A stretch of DNA of 64,000 bases from Puccinellia tenuiflora (lineage: Eukaryota > Streptophyta > Magnoliopsida > Poales > Poaceae). Position 1 is the stretch's first letter. The number at the start of each line of letters is the position of its first letter. The notes below the pieces were generated by a model that ran no database searches, had not been told where the DNA came from, and saw only the letters and a program-made list of their open reading frames with translations. The translations under genes were made by a program, and so were the position numbers. This document shows, one piece after another, positions 10,790 through 21,871 of this stretch. The stretch is from the NCBI GenBank assembly GCA_012064385.1, contig QRDG01000136.1, positions 241,266 to 305,265 on the forward strand, written 5' to 3'.

Positions 10790-11254
10790 TGACACGGCTG
10801 GCTTGCTAGCTAGGGAGGTCCGGAGGTGCCGTTCCTCTCGATCAGGCCGGCGGTAGTGGTGGTGGTCTGGTGAAAAGGGTTCGGTTCCCTTTGTTCTGCA
10901 ATCTGCAGTGCCAAGGTTTTGGAAATGCCCTGGTAGTAGAAGATGGACAGGATCACGGGAGAGACTAGAGAGTGAGTCTGTGACAAGAAAGAAAGCAGTC
11001 GAGCTACGTGTCGACAGCCTATAGGGCAGTCTATTTGGAGACACGCTTTGGTTCTCTTTTCAGGCAATCCCCAGTTGAGTTGATCGATCACCTCTCGCGT
11101 CGAGACAACTTGTTCTCACTGAGTATGCGTGCATGCATATGCCTTCTGCATGCCTTTTCCTTTCTCAAAGCGAAACTCACTCTTGTCTTCCAAAGTGAGC
11201 AAAACCCATGCATAGAGGCATTTTATGTTTATTTTTTCGCTGGCTGATTCATGC

Positions 11255-11372
11255 TGCCACGATGTGTGATCCATGGTGTAAACTTGATCTCTAAAACTTC
11301 GCAATAAAACGATTGTGTGCATCTCTTCGATGCAGAGGCTGGGGCTGAGCTCCCCATTTCGAAAAAAAAATC
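11255..11372 (+). mobile_element. non-LTR (LINE-like) 3' tail
   Basis: The segment contains CTTCGATGCAGAGGCTGGGG, then CCCCATTTCG and a run of nine A at ~11361. It resembles the 3' tail of Triticeae non-LTR elements. A similar tail lies at 13325-13425. No coding part is attached. Confidence 0.35.
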
Positions 11373-11662
11373 CAGTATTCCAGTATGGAAAAAGTAAGTA
11401 GAACAACATTGATATTCCAAGAGACAACGTGTCCGAGGTTAATGTTCTATCAAAGAAAGTGAAGAAAATAGACAAGCTCAATTGTTTTAGATGTGGTAGT
11501 AGAGGGAAATTTTTGAACGACTGCACACCTATCGTATGCGTCTATCTTATGTGTGTATTGTGCGTGCATCAATGCAATTAATGTACATTATTGCTTTCTC
11601 CAATACCTACAATGAACTTGTATGTTATTTGAGATGTCTTTAATAGGTTGGTGGGAGCTCAT

Positions 11663-11850
11663 TAGAGCGCTTTTATCCGCGGTCGCTGTCTCCATGACAA
11701 CTTCATGCTCGTGCAAGGCATGGCTAGGAAGTTGCATTCCTCTTCCACCCCGGATGTTCTCCTGAAATTGGATATTAGGAAAGCCTTCGACACGGTGGAT
11801 TGGATCTTTTTGATGGAGGTCCTGCCCATTCATTTCTCGGTGGATGGTCA
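11663..11850 (+). mobile_element. LINE reverse-transcriptase fragment
   Basis: Translation gives FIRGRCLHDNFMLVQGMARK and then DVLLKLDIRKAFDTVDWIFL, the classic plant L1-type RT blocks (FIxGRxIxDNxL...LKLDixKAFDxVxW). Only about 60 codons remain; there is no endonuclease, and the rest of RT is missing. It is a truncated relic lying within copy 1 of the duplication. Confidence 0.7.
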
Positions 11851-11869
11851 ATGCGAAGCTGCGGCATGA

Positions 11870-13325
11870 GTGAATAGCATAAAACCACCATTTTGAAGGT
11901 CTAATATTTTAACTTTTACAATTTGGGGACATAAATCCACCGGTTCTGATTTTATTTTGCAAAAACAAACTAAAACCGAATTGAAAGCAAAATGACACCC
12001 AAATGACAGTGGGATCTCACTTGTCAGCTCAGTTAAGAAAATAAAATATCAAAATATCATCCGGGTAGATGTCTCTCAAATCTAGTATGCGTGAGAGGGT
12101 GTAGGTCGTCGCCGAAAACGTCGTCTTCGTGCGGCAGTGCGATCTAGAGAGCACGCGATACCCCCGCCGACCCTCCCAAACGTGGTGCACGCACTGCCCT
12201 CGCCGATCCCTCCCAAACGTCGTACACACGCTGTTGTCGGCAGCGGTACGCGCAATGCTACTGTCGAACGATAGAGGGCTTGTGAGGAGAGACTAAAACA
12301 CCGGCAACTGACTAGGAACTCGCTCGCACGGTCATGTGTGGCGGGGACGCAAGACTGGGCGGACCAACGACCGCATGCGGCAAAGAAGGTAGCCGCGGCG
12401 AGGAAGGCTCAAAGACACACAGGTTTTCGGGAGGCTTCAGCACGATCCCCTCGCTCCGGGGAGCAGATTCGGAAGAGAAGGAGCATGGGGGCTGGCCAGA
12501 GGAGGAGATCAACGGCAATGACCAGTCATCGCACCCGGAGAAGACGAGAGAGGCATCAATGCTACATGCCCCGATTGCTTGATTACTTCTATTATAAGCA
12601 TCGGCCTGACGAGGGGGACCTAATGGGCAAGGTGGAGGGGCTCCATGGAGGCGGCGGCTCCGAAAGTTCTGCGGCATCGAGAGTGTTGGACCTTGTGTCT
12701 TGTGGAGGACAAGGTTGCTCTTGGTGTTAGTCGTCGACGTGTCTAGTGTTGCTTTTGGCGCGAGGTATTGTACTCTTGTGGAATGTGTGTCTCCTCACCT
12801 CTGCTGAAACGTCCTGGGTCTGCTCCTCCTACAGTAGTTGCGGCGTATTCTCTCCCGCGGTGATGGGAGACCGGCTAGCTCGTTGGAGCTGGTGTCTGTT
12901 TATTTTGTATTTGTGTTGTTGGTACCTTTGGTGGCCTTTGCCTTGTTGTGGGCGTGGTTATGTTGTCCTCGGGGTTTCAAGTGGGCTTTGCCCTATGGCG
13001 AGAGTGGGTGTGGCCTTTGTGGTGTTCTTGTATGGGTTTCGCCCATTTTTAGGTAATTAAGTGGACACATTCTTCTTAATTAATGGATCAGCCAAACCTG
13101 TTATCTTCGTTTCAACAAAAGTAGTGTACACTCTCACTCGTTTTCCTCCAGACCAACGGGAAACCTATGGGTTCTAGACATATTCGGTTGATGGCATTCG
13201 TACAGGCTATGTTCAACTATGGTGGATGACAGCATGCTAGGCGATTACATCATGTTTAGAAGCCTGTTTCTTTGGTGTTCAACTGGTTGATTAATGTTGC
13301 CTCTTTGGCTATTCTTGAGCTGTAT
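11870..13325. other. unassigned region, possibly LINE-derived
   Basis: No convincing gene is present. Open frames at 12338-12730 and 12746-13060 have no recognisable motif. The 3' portion (TTCTTAATTAATGGATCAGC near 13074, then GTTTCAAC) looks like the end of a non-LTR element but has no poly(A) of note. Confidence 0.25.
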
Positions 13326-13425
13326 AAACTATCACTTTGTTACTTTCAAACTTTGTAATAATATTACGCTGTGTGTATTATTACGATGCAGAGGCCAGGG
13401 ATTACCTCATTTTGAAACAAAGGTC
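13325..13425 (+). mobile_element. non-LTR (LINE-like) 3' tail
   Basis: ATTACGATGCAGAGGCCAGG followed by CTCATTTTGAAAC matches the tail type seen at 11255. It is a short remnant. Confidence 0.3.
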
Positions 13426-14630
13426 ATTTTCCAAAACACTCAATCCTGATTTGCTGCCACAGTGCCACTTTCTTGTCTCTCGAGCCCTACTGACTCCCCG
13501 CGCTCAAGTTTTTCCTTTCTGAGCTCTCCGGTGTTTTAAAGCCGTGCCACTTTGATCACATTGATGTGGTATACTACATGACATGGGAAATAATGGACTA
13601 GCTGAACAAATCGCTATGCCCAATTCTACGCTTGTTCCCCTTTCACCTCAGTCGCTACATCACCTCAGTCGCTACAATACAGTCTGTACTGCACACTGCA
13701 CCTACTACACGTTCTGTGAGCTGCACATGCATGGTGTAATTAATTGTGTGAATATAGGGCAGCCAATGCAAATGCAAAGCATGGAAATTAAACAAAAGAA
13801 CAACGCGCAAATGCAAAGAAAAAATCGGACCCAGCATACCCGCAGGATCATTGATATTTTCTGAAACTCAGAAATTACCCCGCACATATTACCCTAGCTA
13901 ACAACTTACTATGACCCGTTGTAGCTAGCACCTCTGCAGACGATGAGCCAAGCAGCAGCGGGTATGCATGTGAACCTGCTTGCTTGGGAGCAGGTCTGCG
14001 ATCATGATCGAGACGGCAAACACCGCGCCCTTTTGACGCCCGTGGCCCGTGTCTGAAATATTTCCCTTTTTTTGGTTTTTTTGGGGTTTTGAACCCATGC
14101 TCCTTTCCTTACCTTGGTTTGGTACTTTTGGTATACATGACAGACATATAGAGTAGCATGTTGATGCATTTTTACCTTTTTCAAGTTTAAAAAACATATA
14201 CGTGACCAGCTAGCTTTCCTTGAGCGAATAGAGAAGCTCTGTACTCGCTCTAACTTCGTGCATTCACTGTTAAATAAGCGGTTGTCATTTACTGTAATTT
14301 GATTGCATGGTACAGAGGTAAAATGAATGTAAGTAATCTTACCCAACATATCGACCCTAACTGTTTTCATTTGTTACTCACGACAGCAGAAAGGGAGAAC
14401 AATTAAATCAACATCGTTGCATATATAATAACACAAGCTCGGTGGAAGAAAAATGACATGGAGCAACACAGAGACACTATATGCCTATATGGCAATGGAA
14501 CAACACCGTGATCAAATGCAAAGATGCGGCACAGGAGCACAACAGCAAGCACTACAATCAGTACAGTACTAGTGCAACGATATACTCCAACATGCATGCG
14601 TAGGTACTATGCGGATTTGGCACTGATCGA

Positions 14631-15419
14631 CTAGATCCATACACCGGTGATCAAGTACCCGGTGAGAGAGCCCATCGCGGTCGCTAAGAAAATTATGAGC
14701 GCCTCCCGGATCTCGATGGTGCAGTGGAGCCACCTGAGGTGCCAGCCCAACGGCGTGCACGCCGCCGCCTCGTCCGCGTCATCCAGACGCTGCCGCAGAC
14801 GGCTCGGCAGCAGCACCGCGTCGACGACGTACACCGCGGCGGGGAGGGACTCGTACGGCGACGAAATCGCCTTGGTCACCTTCGCAGCGGCGCCGCCGGT
14901 CCCGCTTGAAGCAGGCGGACACGGCCAGAGTGACACCGTGTCGCCGTCGTCGTGGACGATGAGGGCGAGGCTCTTGTTGGTTGCCGCTTCCGCGGCGAGC
15001 GTGCGCACGGCGACCCACTCCAACGCCGAGAACTGGTCCATCCCGTAGCGCCCCGCCGCGACATGGTTCAGCAAAACGGCGAGCTGGTCGCCCTCGCCCA
15101 GGCTGTTGAACCTGGCCTCGAAGGCCGCCAGCGCGAGGTCATCCGGGCAGAAGACCGTGAGGCCGGCGCCGCCGGCGGCGACGGGGAGCTCCCGAAAGAT
15201 CTCGCCCGCGTTCGCCGTCATGGCGAGGAGCGCCGCGAAGCTCCCGCAGCCGTGCGTGGAGTTGAGGTAGTCCATGAGCCCCTGCGGCGGGGCGTCGGGC
15301 ACGTGCCCGCGCCCGGAGTCTTCGATGCCGCGGAGTTCGAGGTGAGGCAGCCCAGCACCGTCGTCGCCGACGGCGGCTCCTCCGACGAGCAGAAGCAGGA
15401 GAAGAAACGGTGTGGCCAT
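14631..15419 (-). CDS. fasciclin-like (FAS1) protein, copy B, intact
   Basis: The 262-residue product has a signal peptide (MATPFLLLLLLVGGAAVG) and a FAS1 domain. Key elements are GLMDYLNSTHGCGSFAALL, LTVFCPDDLALAAFEARF (H1-like), LAVLLNHVAAGRY (H2-like) and AAVYVVDAVLLPSRL. A C-terminal hydrophobic segment, IREALIIFLATAMGSLTGYL, is probably membrane-spanning. NKS and NST are possible N-glycosylation sites. The role is probably at the cell surface or wall; the exact function is unknown. A TATA-like CATAAATATT is read on the minus strand near 15526-15537, about 110 bp upstream. Its duplicate B' at 20470 has a different C-terminus. Confidence 0.85.
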   Translation of the reverse strand: MATPFLLLLLLVGGAAVGDDGAGLPHLELRGIEDSGRGHVPDAPPQGLMDYLNSTHGCGSFAALLAMTANAGEIFRELPVAAGGAGLTVFCPDDLALAAFEARFNSLGEGDQLAVLLNHVAAGRYGMDQFSALEWVAVRTLAAEAATNKSLALIVHDDGDTVSLWPCPPASSGTGGAAAKVTKAISSPYESLPAAVYVVDAVLLPSRLRQRLDDADEAAACTPLGWHLRWLHCTIEIREALIIFLATAMGSLTGYLITGVWI

Positions 15420-16120
15420 GGCTGGGGCTGGCTAGCTAAAGAGAGCGTGAGCTGACAGTACTTGCTAATGGTTTGGACGGGTGAAGTGCGTTGTAGGGGG
15501 TGTGGCCATGAGCGAAGAACAAAGGTAAATATTTATGCTCGATCGGAGACGGAAGCCGTGTTGGGTTGAGAGGCCTATACGTGTCGATCGATGGCATATC
15601 GGACATGCCTGTGCGGGCAAAGAACACGGAAAAGGTCATACTCACACTAACAGAGCGGCAAGCTCTGACAGCAATTAAACCTTGATATAAGCTCATACTC
15701 ACATTACGTGAAACAAATCATGGTTCAAAATAGCCGAGCGTGAAATGATTAACACGCTCCATATATATATATACATTACCCAAGGTCAATCAGCACTAAA
15801 CTGGGATAGATGCAAAGCAACCCCCACGTCCTTTTCTGCAACTCTCTGCATCTATATATGTTTTGTGGTCATCATTGTATCGCAAGTGTGATACGTTACA
15901 CTGCTATACACGTAAGGCAAGCCATGTTGGTTTTAGATGAACACATGTGCCATGGGCAAACACATGACAACTGAAGAAAAATAGTAAGGATGCGCATTAA
16001 TAATAGTTGCCCATTTTTTTCTGGAATCAAACGGTAATTTCAAGCAACGAGTGTTTCATTCGTAAAATACAATTACGATCCAGCTATTATTGGCGTTACT
16101 TTCTTTCCCGCCTTGTTTCG

Positions 16121-17139
16121 CGAAACGCCTATGCCTGGAATCTCGCCTCGCCCGCGTGGTTCCCCATCGCTACTCTTTTGGGCCGGATTTGTTCCTGCCC
16201 ACTAACAGGTATAATATATTCTTTATTTAATTTTTTTTCATTTCTTTAGTTTTTGTTTGTTGTTTATTAATTTTCTATTTTTTTCTAATATAAACCATCT
16301 TCAAACATGAACATTTAAAAAAATATGAACATTTTGAAAGTTTGAATATTTTTAAAAATGAAAAAAAATTATATTTGATTTTTTTAATCTTAATATTTTC
16401 CAAATTATAAAAATTAAAGGAAAAACAAAAAGTTGGATGAACCGAAAATAGTAGTGGACAAAAAATACTGGTAAGCCAATAATAATAGTGAACCAAAAAT
16501 GCCGGTGAAAAAAAAATGGTGGTATGCTGAAAATAATAGTGAACCAAAAAATGTTGGTGAACCAAGACCAAAAATGCCGAACCGAAAAGGAACCAAAATT
16601 CGAATGAACGAAAAATAATGATAAACTAAAAATATCGGCAAACCGAAAAGGAACCAAAATTTGGATGAACCAAAAATAGTAGTGAACCAAAAATATCAGT
16701 GATCCGAAAAGGAACCAAAATTTGGATAAACCAAAAAGTACCGGCAAAACAAAAATAATAATAAAACAAAAATAAACTAAAATTCGGGTCAACAAAAAAT
16801 AGTAGTGAACACAAAATACAACCAAAAATAGATTTTTGAAAATTGGTTCATATTTGCAAATTGTTTATTTAAAAAATGGTTAAATTTTTAAAAATATTCA
16901 TATTTACAAATGTTAATTTTTGAAAACGGTTCAAATTTAAAAAATTATGAGAATAGGAAGAAAAAGAAACACAAACAAACAAAAATGAAAACAGTAAAAA
17001 GAAAACAAAAAAAGAAGAAAAACGAAAATGAAAATAAAAAAAAAACAGACCAATATGGACCGGCCCATGTCTTAGCCTTGTGCGGGCTAGTCCGAACTAC
17101 GTCTCGCAACAGGCGAGAAATAGTGGCCGCGGCGTTTCG
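16121..17139. mobile_element. ~1-kb insertion with short terminal inverted repeats, unclassified
   Basis: The duplicated block (21720-21850) lacks this segment; the flanks join there as CTCGTTTTG|CCGACGTTTCG. The insert starts CGAAACGCC and ends GGCGTTTCG, a perfect 9-bp inverted repeat. Further in, TCTCGCC at 16141 pairs with GGCGAGA at 17112. The flanking 8-mers TTGTTTCG and GCGTTTCG may be a decayed target duplication. The interior is very A-rich and has no transposase. Confidence 0.5.
16430..16830. repeat. degenerate A-rich tandem repeats
   Basis: Variants of GAACCAAAAATAGTAGTG / AACCAAAAATGCCGGTG recur about every 20-60 bp. Phe-rich minus-strand open frames through here result from this composition and are not genes. 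Confidence 0.6.
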
Positions 17140-17207
17140 CCGACGTTTCGCCGCCTCCCCACCCCGGCACCCCCTGCGCCCTGTATAAACCTATTTCGGC
17201 AGCGATA

Positions 17208-17790
17208 ATGGCTAGCTAAGAGATGCGATACTCCATGGGAAACAATAAGCGCAACTTTACCGTGTGTGCCTCCACCACTCCCGCCGTTCCCTCCTCCCTT
17301 GTCTCCACGTCGGAGTTGATCCACTCGGAGGCAAAGCGGCTAGGTGAAGGCTCACGCGCCTCCTTGTCCGAGGTTCCCTCCTCCCCTAGCTCAGCATCGT
17401 CCATCCCTAGCATGGAGACACCGATCAACGATGACACTGGTTTGGGGTTGTCGTCGTTGGTTGATCTGAGTTGTTTTGAGGAGCTCGATCAGAGGAAGGA
17501 GCTGGAGGAGCACATATTGGTGCAAGAGTCCATGGCGACCTGGAGCCAAGAAGAATACATGAAACATTCGTGTGGTGGAGGACTCCTTCGAGACTCTACG
17601 CGAAGAACGTTTGCGAAGGTGGCGGCTGAGCCTCAAGGAGCTCAATGGTTCTCATGCACCACCACCGAAGCGGTACAAGGCCGACGATGCCGATGTCTAT
17701 GGGTCTGGCGAGCCACCCGTCAACAACGCTTCGACGTCTACGTGGATTATGACACCGACGACAAAACCTATCAGGAGGAAAACCTCTAGT
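17208..17790 (+). pseudogene. uncharacterised ORF, copy 1, broken
   Basis: ATG at 17208 is followed by a TAA at 17217 where copy 2 (21872) has TAC. A frame continues from 17223: MRYSMGNNKR, STTPAVPSSLVS, a Ser-rich part, then LVDLSCFEELDQRKELEEH and MATWSQEEYM. After ~17570 the better frame is a different one (LREERLRRWRLSLKEL, then HAPPPKRYKADDADVYG), which implies a frameshift. I do not recognise the protein. It may be an accessory ORF of a DNA transposon, like the one at 4892. The same ORF lies downstream of both FAS1 pairs. Confidence 0.45.
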
Positions 17791-18151
17791 GTATTTAGTT
17801 GGAGTATTAGATTAAGGGCTGAAATGTTTTAGTGGAGCCCTCCAATATTAATGTAATCTCAATTATGCGTATTTTCTGCCAGTAACTCTTTCTTAGCAAA
17901 AATTCAGTAGTAACCTTATAAAAAAGAATGAATTGTGTGCAACTGGGCAGTATCGACTTACAATAACCGTGTGCAATTGTGTGGAAAATAGTTGTTGGAT
18001 AGGAGTGGGTTTAGGCTGTAACCTTACAGTTACAGTCCTACACCACTTTCATCAAACAACGTCCATGACTCCCCTGCCGATAGCTCACCTCTAGAAGCTT
18101 CCCTACTTCGAAATGAAGCTTCACACTCAAACAGATAATAACGCTCGAGCT

Positions 18152-18842
18152 CTATACGCTCGATGGAAGAGGATGGACAGCTTTAGCACGCAGTGACAAC
18201 AAAACCACGGAATAGATAACTACACCGAGCAATATGACGGGCATGAAAACCATGGTGGCCGCTAAGAAAATCACAAATTCAGCAAGGCCTCTGGCTACAA
18301 TGTCTGCCCAGTGCGGGTAGCTGCTATCGCTACAGTCGATGGACTCCCTCGGCAGCAGCACGACGTCGATGAGGTAGACGACGAGAGGCTCCTCCTTGCC
18401 CGTGACCATACTGGTGGTCACCCTAGCCACGACCCCGGACGACGACCACAGGTCCCATCGCGTCTCCGCGGCCACCGATAGGCCGTAGCCCCCGTCGGCC
18501 AGGTCGGTGGCCAACGTGGGCACTGTGAGCGCCTTTGTTGGCCTCCTGTCTCTCAGCGACGCGGCCGCGACACCGTGGTATAGGAGGACCGTGAGCTGCT
18601 GGCCGTCGGCGCCGAGGTCGTTGAACGATGGCTCCAACGCTGCCACTACCTTGTCGTCCGGGCAGAAGACCACGAGCCCGTCGAGGGCGAGGCTGCTGCG
18701 CTGGAAGGTTTCGGTCGCGGTTGCTGAGGCATTCACCAGGCCGGCAAAGTGGCCGACATGAGGCGCTCCATGAACCCCCGCGACGACACCTCGGATGACG
18801 CCCGACCGCGAACGCAACAGCAAGTAGAAGTAGCAACCCCAT
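18152..18842 (-). pseudogene. fasciclin-like (FAS1) gene, copy A', frameshifted
   Basis: ATG at 18842 starts MGLLLLLAVAFAVG, the signal-peptide counterpart of copy A, but the frame is lost straight after. Relative to copy A, one deletion lies in the post-signal region. A second, of ~13 bp, lies in the RGFMDHLMSMNGCGRF region (here ATGTC joins directly to GGCCAC). The FAS1 core is then open to 18152: GLVVFCPDDKVVAALEPSF, LTVLLYHGVAAAS, VVYLIDVVLLP. Unlike copy A, the C-terminal membrane segment is in frame (FVIFLAATMVFMPVILLGVV). Two frameshifts make it a likely pseudogene unless translated from an internal start. Confidence 0.7.
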
Positions 18843-19653
18843 TTCCTCTCGATTGGGCCGGCACGGTAGTGCTGGTGGTCTTTGGTCTAGTGGATCAGGA
18901 GTGACAAGATGGAGAGATTTGGGAGAGAGATGGGGTTCGGTTTGCTTTGTTCTCCGATGCCAAGGGATTGGAGAGTGAGTGAATCAGCGCGTGACAAGAA
19001 AGAAAACGGTGGAGCTACGTGTCAGCGGCCTATAGGAAAGACCTCATATACTCGTCCCTTGCAGTCTATTTCGATTTTCATTCTCACTTGCGCGGAAACC
19101 TTTTCTCTTCTCGAAGGGAAAGTAAGAGTGGCCGTCAATCACTCGTATTGCAGAGTGAACAAAACCCATCCAATATGGAAATAATGGTGGTTGGATACTT
19201 TGTAAATCTCAGCAGCTTTATTGACTTGGAGATCAGAATAGCTTCACATTAATTAGCCATGTGGTGATCACTGATTTGGTAGTAGCTTCTTTCATCTACA
19301 CCTAGCAGCTGCCCATTGCAGATGGGCGATGGCAGTATCGCAACCGATTCTATTTAGGTAGAGCAATATATGGCTGGCACATATACATGACAATGGAAAA
19401 AAAACAGCAAGCACGCATTGACTACTGTGTGACACCACTTTCTTGCGTTTGTTGCAAATTTGGCTTCTGTGCAGTACAGTGAAATGAAAGCGACATGAGA
19501 ATACTTGGGCACAGGCTTCAGGCAATATGGTCCGGGCAGAATTAAAATCGACTAGCTACATTGCAGTCAAATGTCCAATAATTTATTTAGTATTCCAGAT
19601 TAAACTGAAAGTCCACAGGCAGCAGCTTGTTCAATCCGGCCTGTTTTTAGATA

Positions 19654-19743
19654 CTCCCTCCGATCAGTATTATTTGTCGCAGCCTGTATGCTATTTTGTA
19701 CTATGATTGTGAATTGTCCACGACAACCTTTTAAGGCCGGAGG
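19654..19743. mobile_element. Stowaway-like MITE, 90 bp
   Basis: The left end CTCCCTCCGATC and the right end (reverse complement CCTCCGG after one base) are the usual Stowaway termini, with inner TTGTCG matched on both sides. TA dinucleotides flank it at 19652-19653 and 19744-19745. The corresponding region of copy 1 lacks it. Confidence 0.7.
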
Positions 19744-20469
19744 TAGAAGGAAAATATGTAGACGGAAAGGAATCAGGCTTAACTGGTGTGGGTCTCTGAG
19801 CGTAAGCGGTTGGATCGCTTGCCGCTGGGTTAGCCTGGTCCGCCGCCTTGACGGTGAAGACCAACGCCGAGATGCCGAGGACGACGCTAGCGCCTCTGCA
19901 GAAGACGATGAGCAGAGCAGGAGCGGCCATGTGAACCTGGACGCCCGTGGCCATTGTCTCAAGTATTTCCTTTCTTGGTTCTTGCGTGTTTCGAACCCAT
20001 GCTCCTTTCCTTACCTTGGATTGGTATACAGAGTGGCGTGTTCATGCATATATTTTTTTTACCTTTGTTCAAATATGGAAAGCGTGCGTGACCAGCATTT
20101 CATGGAGGCAAAGCTCTGTACATGTACCTCGTGCAGCAGCGTTCACTTGGTGCATTCACTGTTAATTAACCGGTTGTCACTTAGTGTACAGTGAATTAAG
20201 TAATCTTACCTAACATATCGACCCTAACTGTTTTTATTTGTTGTTCATGGCAGCAGAAAAGGAACAATTAAATCAACATCATCATTGCATAATATATTAA
20301 TATTAATAACACCAGCTCGGTGGAAAAAAATAGACACGGAGTATATGGCTATATGGCATGGAAGAGGAACAACACAGTGATCAAATGCAAAGCTCTGCGG
20401 CACAGGAGCCCAACAGCACTACAATCAGTACACTACTAGTGCAAATATAGTATGCAGACTTGGCACTGA

Positions 20470-21198
20470 CTAGTTCATCGCCCGGCGGATGAACCCGGTG
20501 ACCACCCCGGTGGGAATGCCCATGCAGGCGACCTGCCAGATCTTGATAGTGCGGTGGGGCCACCTGAGGTGCCGCAGACGGCTCGGCAGCAGCACCGCGT
20601 CGACGACGTACACCGCGACGGGGAGGGACTCGTACGGCGACGAAATCGCCTTGGTGACCTTCGCAGCAGCGCCGCCGGTCCCGCTTGAAGAAGGCGGCCA
20701 CGGCCAGAGTGACACCGTGTCGCCGTCGTCGTGGACGATGAGGGCGAGGCTCTTGTTGGTTGCCGCTTCGGCGGCGAGCGTGCGCACGGCGACCCACTCC
20801 AACGCCGAGAACTGGTCCTTCCCGTAGCGCCCCGCCGCGACATGGTTCAGCAAAACGGCGAGCTGGTCGCCCTCGCCCAGGCTGTTGAACCTGGCCTCGA
20901 AGGCCGCCAGCGCGAGGTCATCCGGGCAGAAGACCGTGAGGCCGGCGCCGGCGGCGGCGATGGGGAGCTCCCGAAAGAGCTCGCCCGCGTTCGCCGTCAT
21001 GGCGAGGAGCGCCGCGAAGCTCCCGCAGCCGTGCGTGGAGTTGAGGTAGTCCATGAGCCCCTGCGGCGGGGCGTCGGTCTCGTGCCCGCGGCCGGGCTCT
21101 TCGATGGCGCGGAGCTCGAGGTGAGGCAGCTCAGCACCGTCGTCGCCGGCGACGGCTCCTCCGACGAGCAGAAGCAGGAGAAGAAACGGTGTGGCCAT
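20470..21198 (-). CDS. fasciclin-like (FAS1) protein, copy B'
   Basis: The 242-residue product is nearly identical to copy B (14631) through signal peptide (MATPFLLLLLLVGGAVAG), FAS1 core (LTVFCPDDLALAAFEARF, LAVLLNHVAAGRY) and AVYVVDAVLLPSRL. After SRL the 20-odd residues present in B are deleted. The tail then reads HLRWPHRTIKIWQVACMGIP and ends RRAMN, so the strong membrane segment of B is lost or much weakened. A TATA-like AATATTTATG (plus strand, ~21285) is conserved with copy B. It is probably expressed, with altered membrane attachment. Confidence 0.8.
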   Translation of the reverse strand: MATPFLLLLLLVGGAVAGDDGAELPHLELRAIEEPGRGHETDAPPQGLMDYLNSTHGCGSFAALLAMTANAGELFRELPIAAAGAGLTVFCPDDLALAAFEARFNSLGEGDQLAVLLNHVAAGRYGKDQFSALEWVAVRTLAAEAATNKSLALIVHDDGDTVSLWPWPPSSSGTGGAAAKVTKAISSPYESLPVAVYVVDAVLLPSRLRHLRWPHRTIKIWQVACMGIPTGVVTGFIRRAMN

Positions 21199-21871
21199 GG
21201 CTTGGGCTGGCTAGCTAAAGAGAGCGAGAGCGTGAGCGTGAGCTACTGATTTGGACGGGTGAAGTGGCCGTGAGCGAAGAACGGAATATTTATGCTCGAT
21301 CGGAGACGGAAGGGGGGCTGGGGAGAGAGGCCTGTACGTGTCGATCGATCGCCTATCGGACATGCCTGCGCAGGCAAAGAGCACGGAAATGCCCATACTC
21401 ACATTGCGTGAAACAAATCATAAACAATTAATGGTTCAAAATAGCCGAGCGTGAAATAAATTACCTAAGGTCGATCAGCACTAAACTGGGATAGATGCAA
21501 AGCAACACCCACGTTCGTTTTCTGCAACCCTCTGCATCTATATATGTTCTGCGGTCATCATTGTATCCCAAGTGTGGTACGTTACACTGCTATACACGTA
21601 AGGCAAGCCATGCTTCCGTTTTAGATGGAGACATGTGCCATGGGCAAACACATGACAACTGGAGAAAAATAGTAATGGTCGGTGCGTCTGAGCATTAATA
21701 ATAGTTGCCCTTTTTTCTGAAAACAGTAATTTCAAGTGACGAGTGTTTCGTTCGTAAAATGTAATTATGGTCCGATTATTATTGGCGTTAATTTCTTTCC
21801 TGCCTCGTTTTGCCGACGTTTCGCAGCCTCCCCACCCCCGCGCCCTGTATAAACCTATTCCGGCAGCGGCA

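Larger units (their letters stand above)
10018..17830. repeat. segmental duplication, copy 1
   Basis: From about 10018 the sequence matches the block starting near 18112 in gene order and in non-coding stretches (GCTCGAGCTCTATACGCTCG at 10052 and 18144; GAACCCATGCTCCTTTCCTT at 14091 and 19998). This copy holds FAS1 gene A, FAS1 gene B and an uncharacterised ORF. It is longer than copy 2, in part because of LINE scraps and a ~1-kb insertion at 16121. Confidence 0.75.

Noticed and set aside
10235..10856. Plus-strand open frames across the FAS1 genes
   Set aside because: They are shadows of GC-rich coding sequence on the minus strand; the same holds at 14647-15455, 18507-18761 and 20489-21249.
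12338..13060. Two consecutive plus-strand frames as possible host genes
   Set aside because: No recognisable domain, no supported splice sites, and neighbouring LINE scraps suggest repeat origin.
16352..16825. Phe/Val-rich minus-strand open frames that look like membrane proteins
   Set aside because: They are translations of A-rich minisatellite DNA with no start context and no family match.
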